A DNA stretch of 64,000 bases from Chlorocebus sabaeus (taxonomy: Eukaryota; Chordata; Mammalia; Primates; Cercopithecidae): contig NC_132910.1 of the NCBI RefSeq assembly GCF_047675955.1, forward strand, positions 115,613,143-115,677,142, given 5' to 3'. The notes under the pieces are model-generated. The model searched no databases. It was not told where the DNA came from and saw only the letters and a program-made list of their open reading frames with translations. Below are positions 23,561-35,018 of the stretch, one piece after another. Every line of letters starts with the position of its first letter. Position 1 is the stretch's first letter. A program made the position numbers and the translations under genes.

Positions 23561-23750
23561 TGTGCATAAATATGACATATATACACATTATTTAAACACA
23601 TATGAAAACGATTTATAGCTTTGTCTTTTACTTAGCATCTAAATGACATTAAATCTAATTTACTTTTATATGTGTATAAATATGACATATATACACATTA
23701 TTTAAACATATGAAATCCATTTACTGATTTGTCTTTTACTTAGATGTATT
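23561..23750. repeat. Local direct duplication, 110-bp offset
   Basis: The sequence from 23561 (tgtgcataaatatgacatat) recurs from 23671 (tgtgtataaatatgacatat) and stays similar for about 75 bases to 'tttgtcttttacttag'. Confidence 0.85.
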
Positions 23751-23775
23751 TATTTGTACATATGAAAACAGTAAC

Positions 23776-23895
23776 TTATTTTTATTTTACTTTAAGTTTC
23801 AGAATACATGTGTAGAACGCACAGGTTTGTTACATAGATAAACGTGTGCCATGGTGGTTTGCTGCACCTATCAACCCGTCACCTAGGTATTGAGA
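23776..23895 (-). mobile_element. L1P 3'-end fragment, antisense
   Basis: Contains 'caggtttgttacatagataa', 'gtgccatggtggtttgctgc' and 'cctatcaacccgtcacctag', the reversed L1P 3' UTR. Confidence 0.88.
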
Positions 23896-23921
23896 ATATC
23901 ATTTTGAATGACACTGTAGAC

Positions 23922-24263
23922 CAGTCAACCCTCCATATCCATGGGTTTTTCATTAAATCAGCCAATGGCAGATTGAAAATATTTGGGGGAAAAAACCAGA
24001 ATGGTAGTATCTGTACTGAACATGTTCAAACTTTTTTCCTTGTCATTATTCCCTAAACAATACAGTATAACAACTATTTCCATACCATTTATATTGTATT
24101 AGGTATTATCAGTAATCTGGAAACAATTTAAAGTATATGGAAGGCTGGGTATAATTTATATGCAAATACTACACCATTTTATATAAGGAACTTCAGCATC
24201 CATGGATTTTGGTATCCAAGGGAAGTCCTAGAACCAGTTCCCAAGGACACTGAGGGATGATTG
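23922..24263 (-). mobile_element. MER2 (Tigger-type DNA transposon)
   Basis: A 342-bp non-autonomous element near the ~345-bp consensus length. The terminal inverted repeats read cagtcaaccctccatatcc at one end and ctgagggatgattg at the other. The internal 'attaggtattatcagtaatc' and 'tatatgcaaatactac' are diagnostic. Confidence 0.88.
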
Positions 24264-27200
24264 CATTTCACTGTATGGATAGCCTTAATTTATTTATCTT
24301 GACTTTATTGACCAATATTTATGTTTTGTAGTATTTATTTATGCTATTTTGAACAATGTTGCAGTGAACAGGCATGCATACATATTTGAACATATGTACA
24401 CTTATTTTCTTACAAAATATTCCTAGAAGTGGAATTATGAGGATATGTATATTTTTTTTTTCAGATATCATTTATACACCAGACAATTCACCCATTTACG
24501 GTGTACAATTTAATGGCTTTTACCATATTCCTAAGTTGTGCAACCATCACCATGATCAATTTTAGAACATTTTCATCATCCCATAAAGAAACCCCATACT
24601 CATTAGCAGGCACTCCCCATTTCTCCCCAGCTGTTCAGTCCTGAACAACCACTAATCTACTTTCTGTCTCTATAGATTTCCCTATTCTAGATATTCCATA
24701 TAAATGAATTCCTGTGATATATGGTCTTTGTAATTAGCTTTTTTCACTTAATGTTTTCAGGGCCCATCTATGTAGTAGCATGTATCAGTACTCCACTCCA
24801 ATTTATGACTGAATACAATTCCATGATATGGAAAAATCACAGTTTTTTTGTCCAGTCAACCATTGATGAACATTTGGGTTATTCCCGCTATTTGGCTAAT
24901 ATGAATCATTCTGCTGTGAACATTAGTGTATAAGTTTTTGTTGGAACATATGTTTTCAGTTCTCTGGGAATTAAAAGAGAGGAATTGTTGGGTCATATGG
25001 TTATTCTATGTGTAACTCATTGAGGAACTGCCAAGCTGTTTTTCATGGGGGTGGCATCATTTCACATTCCCACCAGCGGTATATGTGGGTTCTAATTTCT
25101 CCACATACTTGCCAACACTTGTTATAGCTATCCTAGAGGGTGTGAAGTGACATCTTATTGTGGTTTTGATTTGTATTTCCATAATGACCAAAATGTTGAG
25201 CATCTTTTCATGTGCTTATTGGATATTTGTGTCTCTTTGGGGAAATGGCTATTCAAATCCTTTGCCCATTTTTCAGTTGGATTATTCGTCTTTATATTGT
25301 TGAGCTGTAAGATATACATATATGTATATATTCTGAATACAAAGCCCTTATCTGAAATATGATGGGCAAATATTTTCTTCCATTCTGTGGATGTCTTTTT
25401 TTGGTGTTGTCCTTGAAGCAAAAAAGTTTTTAATTTTGTTGACGTCAAATTAGTCTATGTTTTCTTTGGTAGCTTGTTCTTTAGGTATTATGTATTTTTT
25501 TTTTTTTTAATTAATTGAAGGTCACAAAGATTTACATCTACTTTGTCAATTTCTGCAAAGAGCCATCTGGTATTCGGATAGGGATAGTTTTAAATTTATA
25601 GATCAATGTAACAAGTATTGCCATCTTGACAAAATTAAGTCTTCCGATCCATGAAATGGAATGTATTTCTCTTTGTTCAGGTCTATTTTAATTGCTTTTG
25701 TAGTATTCAGAGTACAAGTTTCGTACTTCCTTTGTTAAATTTATTCCTAAGTATTTTATTCTTTTGATGCTATTACAAATAGAATTTTCTTAATTTCATT
25801 TCTGAATTGTCCATTGCTAATGCTTAGGAATACAGTTGATTTTTTATTGGTCTTACATCCTGAAATCTTAATAAAATTATTGATTCATTCTCATAGGTTT
25901 TTCAGTAGGTTCCTTAGGATTTGCTGTGTACAAGCTCACGTACAAGATCACCTGCAAATTGAGGTAGTTTCTTCTTCCTTTCTAATCTGGGTGTCTTTTT
26001 TCTTTTCTTGCCTAAGTGCCCTGACGGGAACCTCCAAAGTAGTTCAAGCAAACATGTTTGTCTTATTCTTGGTCCCAGATTTAGTCTTTCATCCATTAAG
26101 TATTACGTTAGCTATGGGTATTTGTAGATGACCTTTATCAGATTGAGAAAGTTTTTTCTATTGCAAGATTGCTGAATGTTGTTATTATAAAGGGAGGATG
26201 TTTGTTTTGGTCAACTTCTTTTTCTGTATCTAAATTATCACCTGTGGCCAGGTGTGGTGGCTCACGCCTGTAATCCCAGCACTTTGGGAGGCTGAGGGGA
26301 GCAGATTGCTTGAGCCAGGGATTTTGAGGCCAACCTGGGCAACACAGCAAAGCCCCATCTCTGCAAAAAATGCAAAGAATTAGCCAAGAAGGTGTGGTGG
26401 TATGCACCTACAGTCCCAACTACTCTGGAAACTGAAGTGAAAAAATTGCCTGACCCAGGCCCAGGAAGTTGAGGCTGAGTGAGCTGTGATCAAACCACTG
26501 CATTCTAGTCTGAGCAATGGAGTGTGACCCTGTCTCAAAAGAAAAAAAAGAAAAAAAAACATACAGAAAACCAAATATATATTCACACACACATATATAT
26601 GTATATATATTATCATGTGTTATATGTTTTGTCTCTTATTCTATTAATATTATGCATCACATTAAATGATTTTTGGATGTTAAATTAACTTTGTACTTCT
26701 GAGGTAAATCCCACTAAATCATAACGTTCTTCATATGTTGCTGAATTTAGATTGTTAGTATTTTGTTGAGGATTTTTACAGCTACATTCATAAGAGATAT
26801 TGGTCTGTACTTTTCTTATGATGTCTTTTTCCAATTTTGGTATCAGGGTAACCATAAAATGACTTGGGAAGTGTTTTCTCCTCTTCTGAATTTTGGAAGA
26901 GTTTGGGAAAAATTGATACTAATTATTCTTTAATTGATTTATAGGATTCACCAGTAAAGCCATATGGTTCTTTTCAGAAAGTTTCTTAATTGTTAATTCG
27001 ATCTTTTTTCTTGTTATGTATCTATTTCAGATTTTTATTTCTTTTTGAGTCAGTTTTGGTAATTTGTGTCTTTCTAGGAATTTGTCTCTTTCTAGGAATT
27101 TGTCTATCTTATCTAAGTTATCAAATTTGTTGGCACACAGTTGTTTATATTATTTTCTTATAGTTATTTTTTTTCCTGTAAGGTTAGTAGTGATGTTCCC

Positions 27201-28082
27201 TCTTTCATTTCAGAGTAATATTTTGAGTCTTTTTTCTTTTATTCCTGGTCAGTCTAAATAAGGTTCATCAATTTTGTTGCTATTTCCAAAGAACAACTTT
27301 CGTTTTGTTGATTTTTGCTATGGTTTTTCCATTCTCCAGTTCATTCGTTTCTGCCATAATTATCATTATTTCCTTGCTTCTGCCTGATTTAGGTTTTGTT
27401 TGCTCTTCCATTTTTAGAGTCTTAAGTGAAATGTTAGATATTCAATTGGAATCCTCCTTCTCTTACTATAGATGTTTATAGGTATAAATTTCTCTCCAAG
27501 TCCTACTTAAGTATTCATTGTCATTCATCTCAAAATAGTCTCTTATTTCCCTTCTGAGTCTTCTTTGAGTTACTGGTTGTTTCGGAGTCTGTTGTTAATT
27601 TCCATATATTTGAGAATTTCTCAAATTTCTTTTGTTATTGATTTCTAATTTGATTCCATTGTTGAATCATCGATTTCTCCTTTCAATTCTGCCAGATTTT
27701 GCTTCATGTATTTAGGGCTCTGTTTTTAAGTATATTTATCTTCTTAATGGTTCTATCTTCCTCAATTGACCCTTTCAGCATTATAAATGTCCTTCTTTGT
27801 CTCTAGTAACAATTTTTGTCTTAATCTTTAAAAATATGACATTATTATTAGTATATTCACTTCAGCTCTCTCTTATACTTGCTGCTTGCATGATATCTGT
27901 TTTTCCATCCTTTGACTTTCAATCTATTTTTGTCTTTGAATTAGAAATATGCCTTTGCAAAGAACATATGGTCAGATCATGTTTTTTGTTTTTTTTTTTT
28001 TTTACCCAGTCTGACACAATCTGCCTTTTGAATGGATTATTTAGTAAGTTCATGTTTAATTTTATTATTTATATGGTTGAAC

Positions 28083-28087
<5 letters not shown>
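24264..28087 (-). mobile_element. L1M, antisense, 3' end and ORF2 remnant (interrupted by an Alu)
   Basis: From the left it carries reversed L1M 3'-UTR wording ('caaccatcaccatgatcaat', 'atttctccacatacttgcca', 'cttttcatgtgcttattgga'). It then passes into reversed ORF2 reverse-transcriptase sequence near 25500-27400 ('ggtctgtacttttcttatga', 'gtatcagggtaaccataaaa'). Many stops and indels show it is dead. More than one L1M copy may be merged here. It is interrupted by the Alu at 26246-26562 and its end is split by the AluY at 28088. Confidence 0.85.
26246..26562 (+). mobile_element. Alu, sense
   Basis: Diverged Alu inside the antisense L1M, with the tail 'aaaagaaaaaaaagaaaaaa' followed by a CA/TA tract. 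Confidence 0.9.
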
Positions 28088-28117
<30 letters not shown>

Positions 28118-28398
28118 AGACGGAGTCTCGCTCTGTCGCCCAGGCTGGAGTGCAGTGGCCGGATCTCAGCTCACTGCAAGCTCCGCCTCCCGCGTTTACG
28201 CCATTCTCCTGCCTCAGCCTCCCGAGTAACTGGGACTACAGGCGCCCGCCACCTCGCCCGGCTAGTTTTTTGTATTTTTTAGTAGAGACGGGGTTTCACC
28301 GGGTTAGCCAGGATGGTCTCGATCTCCTGACCTCGTGATCCACCCGTCTCGGCCTCCCAAAGTGCTGGGATTACAGGCTTGAGCCACCGCGCCCGGCC
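28088..28398 (-). mobile_element. Young AluY (AluYR-like), antisense
   Basis: Near-consensus copy with the variant 'agtggccggatctcagc' that I associate with Old World monkey AluYR. An 11-bp target duplication, ggttgaactta, is at 28075-28085 and just after 28398. Confidence 0.95.
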
Positions 28399-28520
28399 GG
28401 TTGAACTTACTTATGCAATTTTACTTTTTCTTGGGTTTGTTGTTTGGTCACAAAAAAAAAAAAAAAGGAAAGAAAAATCAAGAATATTGTGCAGTATAAC
28501 ATTTTAATTTATTTAACAAT
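28399..28520 (-). mobile_element. Continuation of L1M after the AluY
   Basis: The host L1M sequence resumes after the duplicated target site and ends in an A-rich/unique junction. Confidence 0.5.
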
Positions 28521-28525
28521 TTTTC

Positions 28526-28792
28526 GGCTGGGAGAGGTGGCTCACACCTATAATCTCAGGTCTTTGGGAGGCCGAGGCAGACGGATCACTTGAGATCAGG
28601 AGTTCAAGACTAGCCTGGCCAACATGGCAAAACCCTGTCTCTACTAAAAATACAAAAAAATTAGCCAGGTGTCTTGGCGCACACCTGTAATCCCAGATAA
28701 TCAGGAGGCTGAGGCAGGAGAATCACTTGAACCCAGGAAATGAAGGTTGTGGAGATCCAAGATCGTGCCACTGTGTTTCAACCTGGGTGACA
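28526..28792 (+). mobile_element. Alu, sense, 3' end missing
   Basis: Begins 'ggctgggagaggtggctcac' and breaks off at 'caacctgggtgacaaatatg' without an A tail. Confidence 0.9.
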
Positions 28793-28859
28793 AATATGTA
28801 TATATTGTAAGTTTGATAAGCAAAAAAAATCCATCTCATTTTCATCTATTTTTTACAAA

Positions 28860-29201
28860 ACACACACACATATATATATTATTTTCTTTTTCTTTTCTTT
28901 CTTTCTTTTTTTTTTTTTGAGACAGAGTCTTGCTCTCTCGCCCAGGCTGGAGTGCAGAGGCATAATCTAGGTTCACTGCAACCTCTTTCTTCCAGCTTCA
29001 AGCAATTCTCGTGCCTCAGCCTCCTGAGTAGCTGGGAATATAGGTATGCACCACCATGCCTGGCTAAATTTTGTATTTTTGGTAGAGACGGGGTTTCACC
29101 ATGTTGGCCAGGCTGGTCTCAGACTCCTGGGCTTAAGCAATCCACCTGCCTCGGCTTCCCAAAGTGCTAGGATTATAGGCGTGAGCCACCATGCCCAGCC
29201 A
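28860..29201 (-). mobile_element. Alu, antisense, preceded by CA/TA and CTTT tracts
   Basis: 'gagacagagtcttgctctct' through 'gccaccatgcccagcca'. It is preceded by microsatellite at 28860-28918. Confidence 0.9.
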
Positions 29202-29207
29202 CACATA

Positions 29208-29322
29208 TGTATTTTTTCTAGATGAGCTCTTGCTATGTTTTCCAGGCTGGTTTTAAACTTCTGTGCTGAAGCCTTCCTCTCACCTCAGCCTCACCAGTAG
29301 ATGTGAGCCATCATGCCTGGCC
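29208..29322 (-). mobile_element. Alu-related monomer fragment, antisense
   Basis: The wording 'gctatgttttccaggctggt' to 'gagccatcatgcctggcc' spans only one short arm. Confidence 0.75.
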
Positions 29323-29555
29323 CCATTTCATTTTTATGTTCAGATTTAGGCAATCTGAGTTGAGAGAGATGATTCCAGAAGAGGCATCTGCATATTTGTA
29401 CTGCTAAATTAGTCATAGTTAGCACCCCACTATGACTGTGAGATGTGAAGTGAAAGTGAAATGTGAAGGAGGTGGAAACTTCCAGAAATGAAGCAAGAAG
29501 CAGCCTTCACGTCTTCAGGAGGGGGCCAAAAAGAAACTACCTAGGGAAACATTGA

Positions 29556-29725
29556 CGCCAGTGGCGCACACCTGTAATCCCAGCTACTAAGGAGGCTGAG
29601 GCATGAGAATCACTTGAACTTGAGAGGCAGAGGTTGCAGTGAGCCGAGACTATACCACTGCACTCTAGCCTGGGCAACAGAGTGAGACTGTCTCAAGAAA
29701 TTAATAAAATAAAATAAAAATTTAA
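29556..29725 (+). mobile_element. Alu right-arm fragment, sense
   Basis: Starts at 'ccagtggcgcacacctgtaa' and ends in an AATAAA-rich tail. Confidence 0.88.
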
Positions 29726-30584
29726 ATTCAACGTTTTAAAGACACACAGGTGCTGCATTTCTACTGAAAAGTAGGAATATATAAAGATGCTTTCAGCACT
29801 GAAAAACACTGGTAAACTTCCATAACTCATTATTAAAAAAAAAAATTAAGCATGTGTTTATTGGTGTGCTGGATAGTATTTCTTTGATGTATTTCTTTTT
29901 CCTTTGCCTCTCAGATATAGATCTCTCTAGCTAACTTTACTGGATCTATCAGAAGAAGAAGAGGAGTGAAGGAAAGACATCCAGCCACCCAAAAGAACTT
30001 CATGATGCCAACACTGTGATTGCTTAGAAGTTCCTACACAAAAAAAGGATCATTTGAAAGCACCTGGGATGGTTTATTAGCTTCAGAGGATTTTATTCTT
30101 CTTGGCTTGTCTTTAGAGGGAAAGTAACATAAATTCAAAAGGATTCCAATCTGAAGCCCAAATTGTTTGCCTACATAACAAAAATATCTCATCTTTTCCT
30201 GCACATTATTATTCTCTTACGGGTTAAAAAGAAAAATACCTTTTAGTGTCTTACAACTCTCTCATGGTAAAAGGTGCAATAATTTAAAATGTTGCTTTCA
30301 TGTTCCTATAATTCTCCAAAAGTATATGTTTAAGTGATTTTCTAAAAACTGCTCAACCTGAAATCAACTGCAGTGACCATTTGGCTTCGCACAAAAGGGA
30401 GAAAATAATTGGTTCTTTGATTATAGATAAAGACTAAGAAAAGCTATTAATTGCTGCCAATTTTATGATAGGCTTTAAGGTTTATGAAAGTATGATTTTT
30501 TGATTTCATGAGTAATGTTGTCCATTTGAAGTTAAAACATAAAATCCTAATTGTAGTTCATTTTATGTTCAAATGAAACCATTG

Positions 30585-30828
30585 TTTCTGTTTTTGTTTT
30601 TGTTTTGAGAACGAGTCTCGCTCTGTTGCCCAGGCTGGAGTGAAATGGCACGCTTTTGACTCACTGCAACCTCCACCTACCAAGTTCAAGTGATTCTCGT
30701 GCCTTAACCTCCCAATTATAGGCTGGGATTATAGGTGTGTGCCACCACACCCAGCTAATTCTTGTATTTTTTATAGAGATGAGGTTTCACCCAGTTGCCC
30801 AGGTTGGTCTTGAACTCAGGCTGGAACC
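30585..30828 (-). mobile_element. Alu, antisense, truncated
   Basis: 'gagaacgagtctcgctctgt' to 'gaactcaggctgg'. The last part of the left arm is missing. It lies in the probable APELA 3' UTR. Confidence 0.88.
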
Positions 30829-31279
30829 ATTCATTTTTTAACCTTTCTCATCATGTAATTATAAGAACCCAATGTTTGATTTCCTTTGAAGTTTTGTTAT
30901 GTCCTTTATTATTTTGTATAGATAATTTCTTAAAAAGTCTTACTTAAAGTTGACATCTAAAAATACAGTTATGCCAATGAAGTCCTACTCAGGGTGATAT
31001 CTGTATCTAAAAGATGAGTGCTCAACATCCTATTAGGCTTTGTCTTGGTGTTGTTCATCCCGAGATGCTGAGACATGGAAATAAAAAATCAGAAGGAATT
31101 TAGGGATATGATTACTCAAAAAAGAAACTATCCTGTCTAAATTTGAGTTGTGTTGATAACTAGGTGTTCCTCAGATGCTAAGATGTTCTTAATTTGTATT
31201 TATTGAAGGATTGTTAGCTTAGTGCCACAGAATTTTTCTTACTTTATGTTAATTCCAGATAAGAAATTTACAAGTTTAT

Positions 31280-31604
31280 ATCTTTTTTCTTTCTTTCTTT
31301 CTTTCTTTTTTTTTTTTTTTTTTGAGATGAGATCTGGCTCTATCACCCAGGCTAAAGTGCAGTGTCATGATCTAGGCTCAACCTCCACCTCCCTGGCTCA
31401 AGCGATCCTTCCACCTTAGCCTCCCGAGTACCTGGGACTACAGGCATTCACGGCCACACCTGGTTAATTTTTGTATTTTTTGTAGAGATGGGGTATCGCC
31501 ATGTTGCCCAGGTTGCTCTCAAACTCAGGCTGGTGACCTCAAGTGATCCGCCTCCTTGGCCTCCCAAAATGTTGGGATTACAGGCATGTGCCACCATGCT
31601 GGGC
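31280..31604 (-). mobile_element. Alu, antisense
   Basis: TTTC/T-rich tail, then 'gagatgagatctggctctat' to 'caccatgctgggcc'. It lies in the probable APELA 3' UTR. Confidence 0.9.
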
Positions 31605-32049
31605 CAAAAGTTCATATCTGGAGTAGAAGTTTTACTTTGTAAACATTATAAAGTAGAAGAAACCATAAACCATTAACCCTTATTTTGCGAAAATGAAAGG
31701 TTGGGGTTAATGTATATGTATAAATAGAAAATCTGACAATACTGTGGAATTTGTCCTCCTTTCAAAGCTTATTAAAAGTGTCTTTTCAGATGAATGGTAC
31801 TTTCCACAAGTGCATTTGAGTAGAAACATAAGCTAGTCTCAGTTATGTTTATGTTTATATTTATGTTTAAAACATGTACGTGTTTGTATATTTTGTACTG
31901 AAGAAAAAAACCACTTGATTGTCAAGATACACCTCATTCAATACAAGTCTAAACTCTTTCAAGTACAAATTCGCATATTCACATAAAAAATTACAAATCG
32001 GTTTTACCATTGTAAAGTAATGAAATGGTTATACATTTCTTAATTGTTC

Positions 32050-32055
32050 AATAAA
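32050..32055 (+). promoter_or_regulatory. APELA: Polyadenylation signal AATAAA (candidate distal APELA site)
   Basis: The hexamer is in AT-rich context, with 'gtctggctgtcc' GU-rich sequence about 20 bases downstream. Confidence 0.5.
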
Positions 32056-32445
32056 ACACTCAATGATTTGAATGTCTGGCTGTCCTTACTTTGCATAAGA
32101 AGTGTTCAGTGTTGAGTATAGTATGGTAGAAATGTTCCTGATACCTGTCTGTGTTTTCAGTGTTTGTTCATATTAATTGAGGCATTTAAGACTGAACAGT
32201 CTCGATACATCCCTTACCACTGCAGATCTTTTACGTCATTCAAGATTATCAGAGCAAGGGCAAAGATTCTCTCAAAGTCTACCAAAACTCAGTAACCAGT
32301 GGCACATATGCTTGTTGACATACCAGAACAGGTCCTTGATATACAGCTATCTTTTATTCACTGGGAGGTGAATGAGACCAGAGGGGTGCCAAATCTGTGT
32401 TCTTTAAACTTAACAATTTTTATGGGTTGGTATTCTTTTAAGTAT

Positions 32446-32612
32446 TTTTCTTGGAGATAGAGTCTCACTCTGTTGCCCCGGCAGGAGTGCAGTGACATGC
32501 TTTCAGTTCACTGCAGCCTCCACCTCCCAGGTTCACACGATTCTGGTGCCTCAGCCTCCCAAGCTGGGATTATAGGCGCCCGCCACCACTGCACCTGGCC
32601 TAATTATTTTTC
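32446..32612 (-). mobile_element. Alu fragment, antisense
   Basis: 'ggagatagagtctcactctg' to 'cacctggcctaatt'. It holds the 3' half only and faces the following sense Alu. Confidence 0.85.
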
Positions 32613-32631
32613 TATTAAAAGTTTTTTGTGG

Positions 32632-32910
32632 CCAGGCATGATGGCTCACACCTGTAATCCCAGCACTTTGGGAGGCTGAGGCTGGTGGATCACCTGAGGT
32701 AAGGAGTTCAAGACTAGCCTGACCAACATGGAGAAACCCGTCTCTACTAAAAATACAAAAATTAGCTGGGCGTGGTGTCGGGCGCCTGTAATCCCAGCTA
32801 CTCAGGAGGCTGAGGCAGGAGAATTGCTTGAACCTGGGAGGAAGAGGTTGTGGTGAGTCGAGATCACACCATTGCACTCAGACTGTGCAACAAGAGCGAA
32901 ACTCTGTCTC

Positions 32911-32954
<44 letters not shown>
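32632..32954 (+). mobile_element. Alu, sense, with ~44-A tail
   Basis: Full-length copy with an uninterrupted A run at 32911-32954, unusually long for its divergence. Confidence 0.93.
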
Positions 32955-32957
<3 letters not shown>

Positions 32958-33445
32958 ATTTGTAATTTCTAACATTTTCAGAACACAAAGGAAAAGACTT
33001 TTTACAGAGTTTGATCAAGGTGGTTAAGGGGATGAGTAGTAATGGTGTCACCCCAATTTGGATCCCAGGGGTGAGTCAGTGAGTAGACCAGATGGAGGGT
33101 AGTGGACCAAAGAAAATCGTAAAGCCTGATCTCTTCTTTCAGGTTTTGCCGTTCTTACAGCTTCCTTTGAGGAACAAAAATCATTGTTTGTTGTACATTT
33201 GATCAGAAGGAAAAAGAAAAACTGAAATTAGTGATCAGTAAAGTCTTCGGTCCCATCCTGAATCATTTTAACCTCCGTTCAGGGACAGGTCTAGAATGAG
33301 TGAGCACAAAACTGAAGAGTGTGCTGAAAATCTCCGCAATCAAGTTAACATTTGAACTCCATTTTTGGAAAAAAAAAAAAAAAATTAACACCCACGGAAA
33401 ACACATGATGAATAAAACATCAAAATTTTAGATAAACACAGGATA
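32955..33445. other. Unique sequence
   Basis: No gene or repeat recognised. Confidence 0.5.
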
Positions 33446-33449
33446 TTAG

Positions 33450-33740
33450 GAATGAGTGTGGGGGCTCACCCACCCAAAGTGTAATCCCAGCACTTTGGGA
33501 ATCTAAGACAGAAAGATTGCTTGAAGCAAAGAATTAGAGACCAGCCTGTGCAACATAGCAAGTCTTCACCTCTAAAACAAAATAATTAGCCAGGCATGGT
33601 GGTGCATGCCTGTCGTCTAAGCTACTGGGGAGGCTGAAGTGGGAGAATCACTTGAGCTTAGGAGTTGAAAGCTACAGTCAGTTATGATCACCACTGCATT
33701 CTAGCCTGGGCAACAGAAATACCCTGTTGAAAGGAAGAGA
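33450..33740 (+). mobile_element. Alu (J-like), sense, degraded
   Basis: The 5' end is scrambled ('gtgtgggggctcacccaccc'). It runs to 'gggcaacagaaataccctgt'. Confidence 0.85.
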
Positions 33741-33743
33741 GAG

Positions 33744-34030
33744 GGCCGGGCGCATTGGCTCACACCTGTAATCCCAGCACTTTGGGAGGCCGAGGGAGAT
33801 AGATCACTTGAGATCAGGCTTTCGAGACCAGTCTGGCCAACATGGTGAAACCCCGTTTCTACTGAAAACACAAAAATTAGCCAAGTGTGGTGGTGCGTGC
33901 CTGAATCCCAGCTACTCAGGAGGCTGAGGCAGGAGAATCTCTTGAACGCAGGAGGATGAGGTTGCAGTGAGCCGAGATTGCACTACTGCACTCTGGCCTG
34001 GGCAACAAAGCAAGACTCTTGTCTCAAAAA
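33744..34030 (+). mobile_element. Alu, sense
   Basis: From 'ggccgggcgcattggctcac' to 'cttgtctcaaaaaa'. Its A tail has evolved into the CAC and GGAA tracts that follow. Confidence 0.93.
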
Positions 34031-34187
34031 AACACCACCACCACCACCACCACCACCACCCCGGAAAGGAAAGAAAGAAGAAAGAGAGAGAAGGAAGGAA
34101 GGAAGGAAGGAAGGAAGGAAGGAAGGAAGGAAGGAAGGAAGGAAGGAAGGAAGGAAGGAAGGAAGGAAAGAAGGAAGGAAGGAAGGA
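34031..34187. repeat. (CAC)n then (GGAA)n microsatellite
   Basis: Ten CAC units (34032-34061) are followed by about 19 uninterrupted GGAA units and then 4 more after one break. The open frames across it are pure repeat. Confidence 0.95.
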
Positions 34188-34189
34188 GA

Positions 34190-34748
34190 AAATTAGTTAA
34201 ACCATGTTAGAGCCTTTGGCAAAAGGAAAAATCACTCATTTGAATCTCATCAATAACAAGAGGCTTCTCTAGGCATATTGGGGCCTGAGTTTCAGCCCTC
34301 TGCTTCCTCCCTTCACTCTCACTTCCCAAAATGACCTCACTGCCCAAACTCCATGTCTGTAGCCCATTTTCCATTCTTGGCTTCCACTTGCTAAAGTGTT
34401 CATGGAAAGAACACCAGATTCTAGCCCTGGCTTCTTTTGCATCTAAGCTTTCATTTCACTATAAATCATATTATTGGATTCCAAGGAGTAAGACAGTTCA
34501 AGTGAGGTTGATGATTTGAGGCTCTGGCCCCTGTCAACTGCTCTGCAGAAAGTATTATTAACCCCATCTGGAAGTCGGCCATCTGATTGTGCACCAGGAA
34601 TTCACAAGGACTATCCACATCATCTCCTGATTCTGAACACTTTTAGAATTACTACAACACTCCCTATTTTTTTAAGTGTCCCCTTAATACCTCATATCAG
34701 CTTGGTTTTGTGGCACTTGCCATGTAAGTGACTTTATACTAGTCTTCA
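34190..34748. other. Unique sequence
   Basis: No recognisable gene. Two ORFs of 62 and 71 codons (34331-34731) carry no known motif. Confidence 0.45.
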
Positions 34749-35018
34749 AGCTGGGCACAGTGGCTCATGCCTATAATCCAGCACTTTGGGAGGCTGAGGC
34801 AGGAGGATTGCTTGAGTCCAGGAGTTCGAGACCAGCTTGGGCAACATAGCAAAACCTTATCTCCATAGAAAAATAGAAAAAATTAGTCAGGTGTGGTGAC
34901 ATGCACCCATGGTCCCAAGCTACTGGGAGTTCGAGGCTTCAGTGAGCCATAATTGTGCCACTGCACTCCAGCCTGGGAGACAGCAACACCTTGTCTCAAA
35001 AAAAAAAAAAAAAAAAAG
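34749..35018 (+). mobile_element. Alu (J-like), sense
   Basis: 'gctgggcacagtggctcatg' to an A tail at 35000-35018. Small deletions occur in both arms. Confidence 0.9.

Larger units (their letters stand above)
13609..29914 (+). other. APELA: APELA intron 2 (inferred)
   Basis: Inferred 16.3-kb intron between the donor at 13609 and the acceptor ending at 29914. It is packed with Alu, L2, L1M and MER2 copies, listed separately. The unique part at 14361-16340 shows no recognisable gene. Confidence 0.5.
29915..32078 (+). other. APELA: Probable APELA 3'-UTR exon
   Basis: A strong acceptor (tttctttttcctttgcctctcag) ends at 29914. About 2.1 kb later lies AATAAA at 32050-32055, followed by GT-rich sequence. 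Between them is mostly unique AT-rich DNA with two antisense Alu insertions. The resulting gene span (about 20 kb) fits my recollection that human APELA spans roughly 20 kb with a non-coding last exon. No cDNA was available, so the exon is an inference. Confidence 0.5.

Noticed and set aside
24264..28087. Multiple 60-105-codon frames that might suggest a gene cluster
   Set aside because: They fall in reversed L1M ORF2/3'-UTR sequence with many stops; no intact L1 protein frame exists.
33967..34210. Three overlapping frames with His/Pro/Thr runs and EGRK repeats
   Set aside because: Translations of CAC and GGAA microsatellite in three frames.
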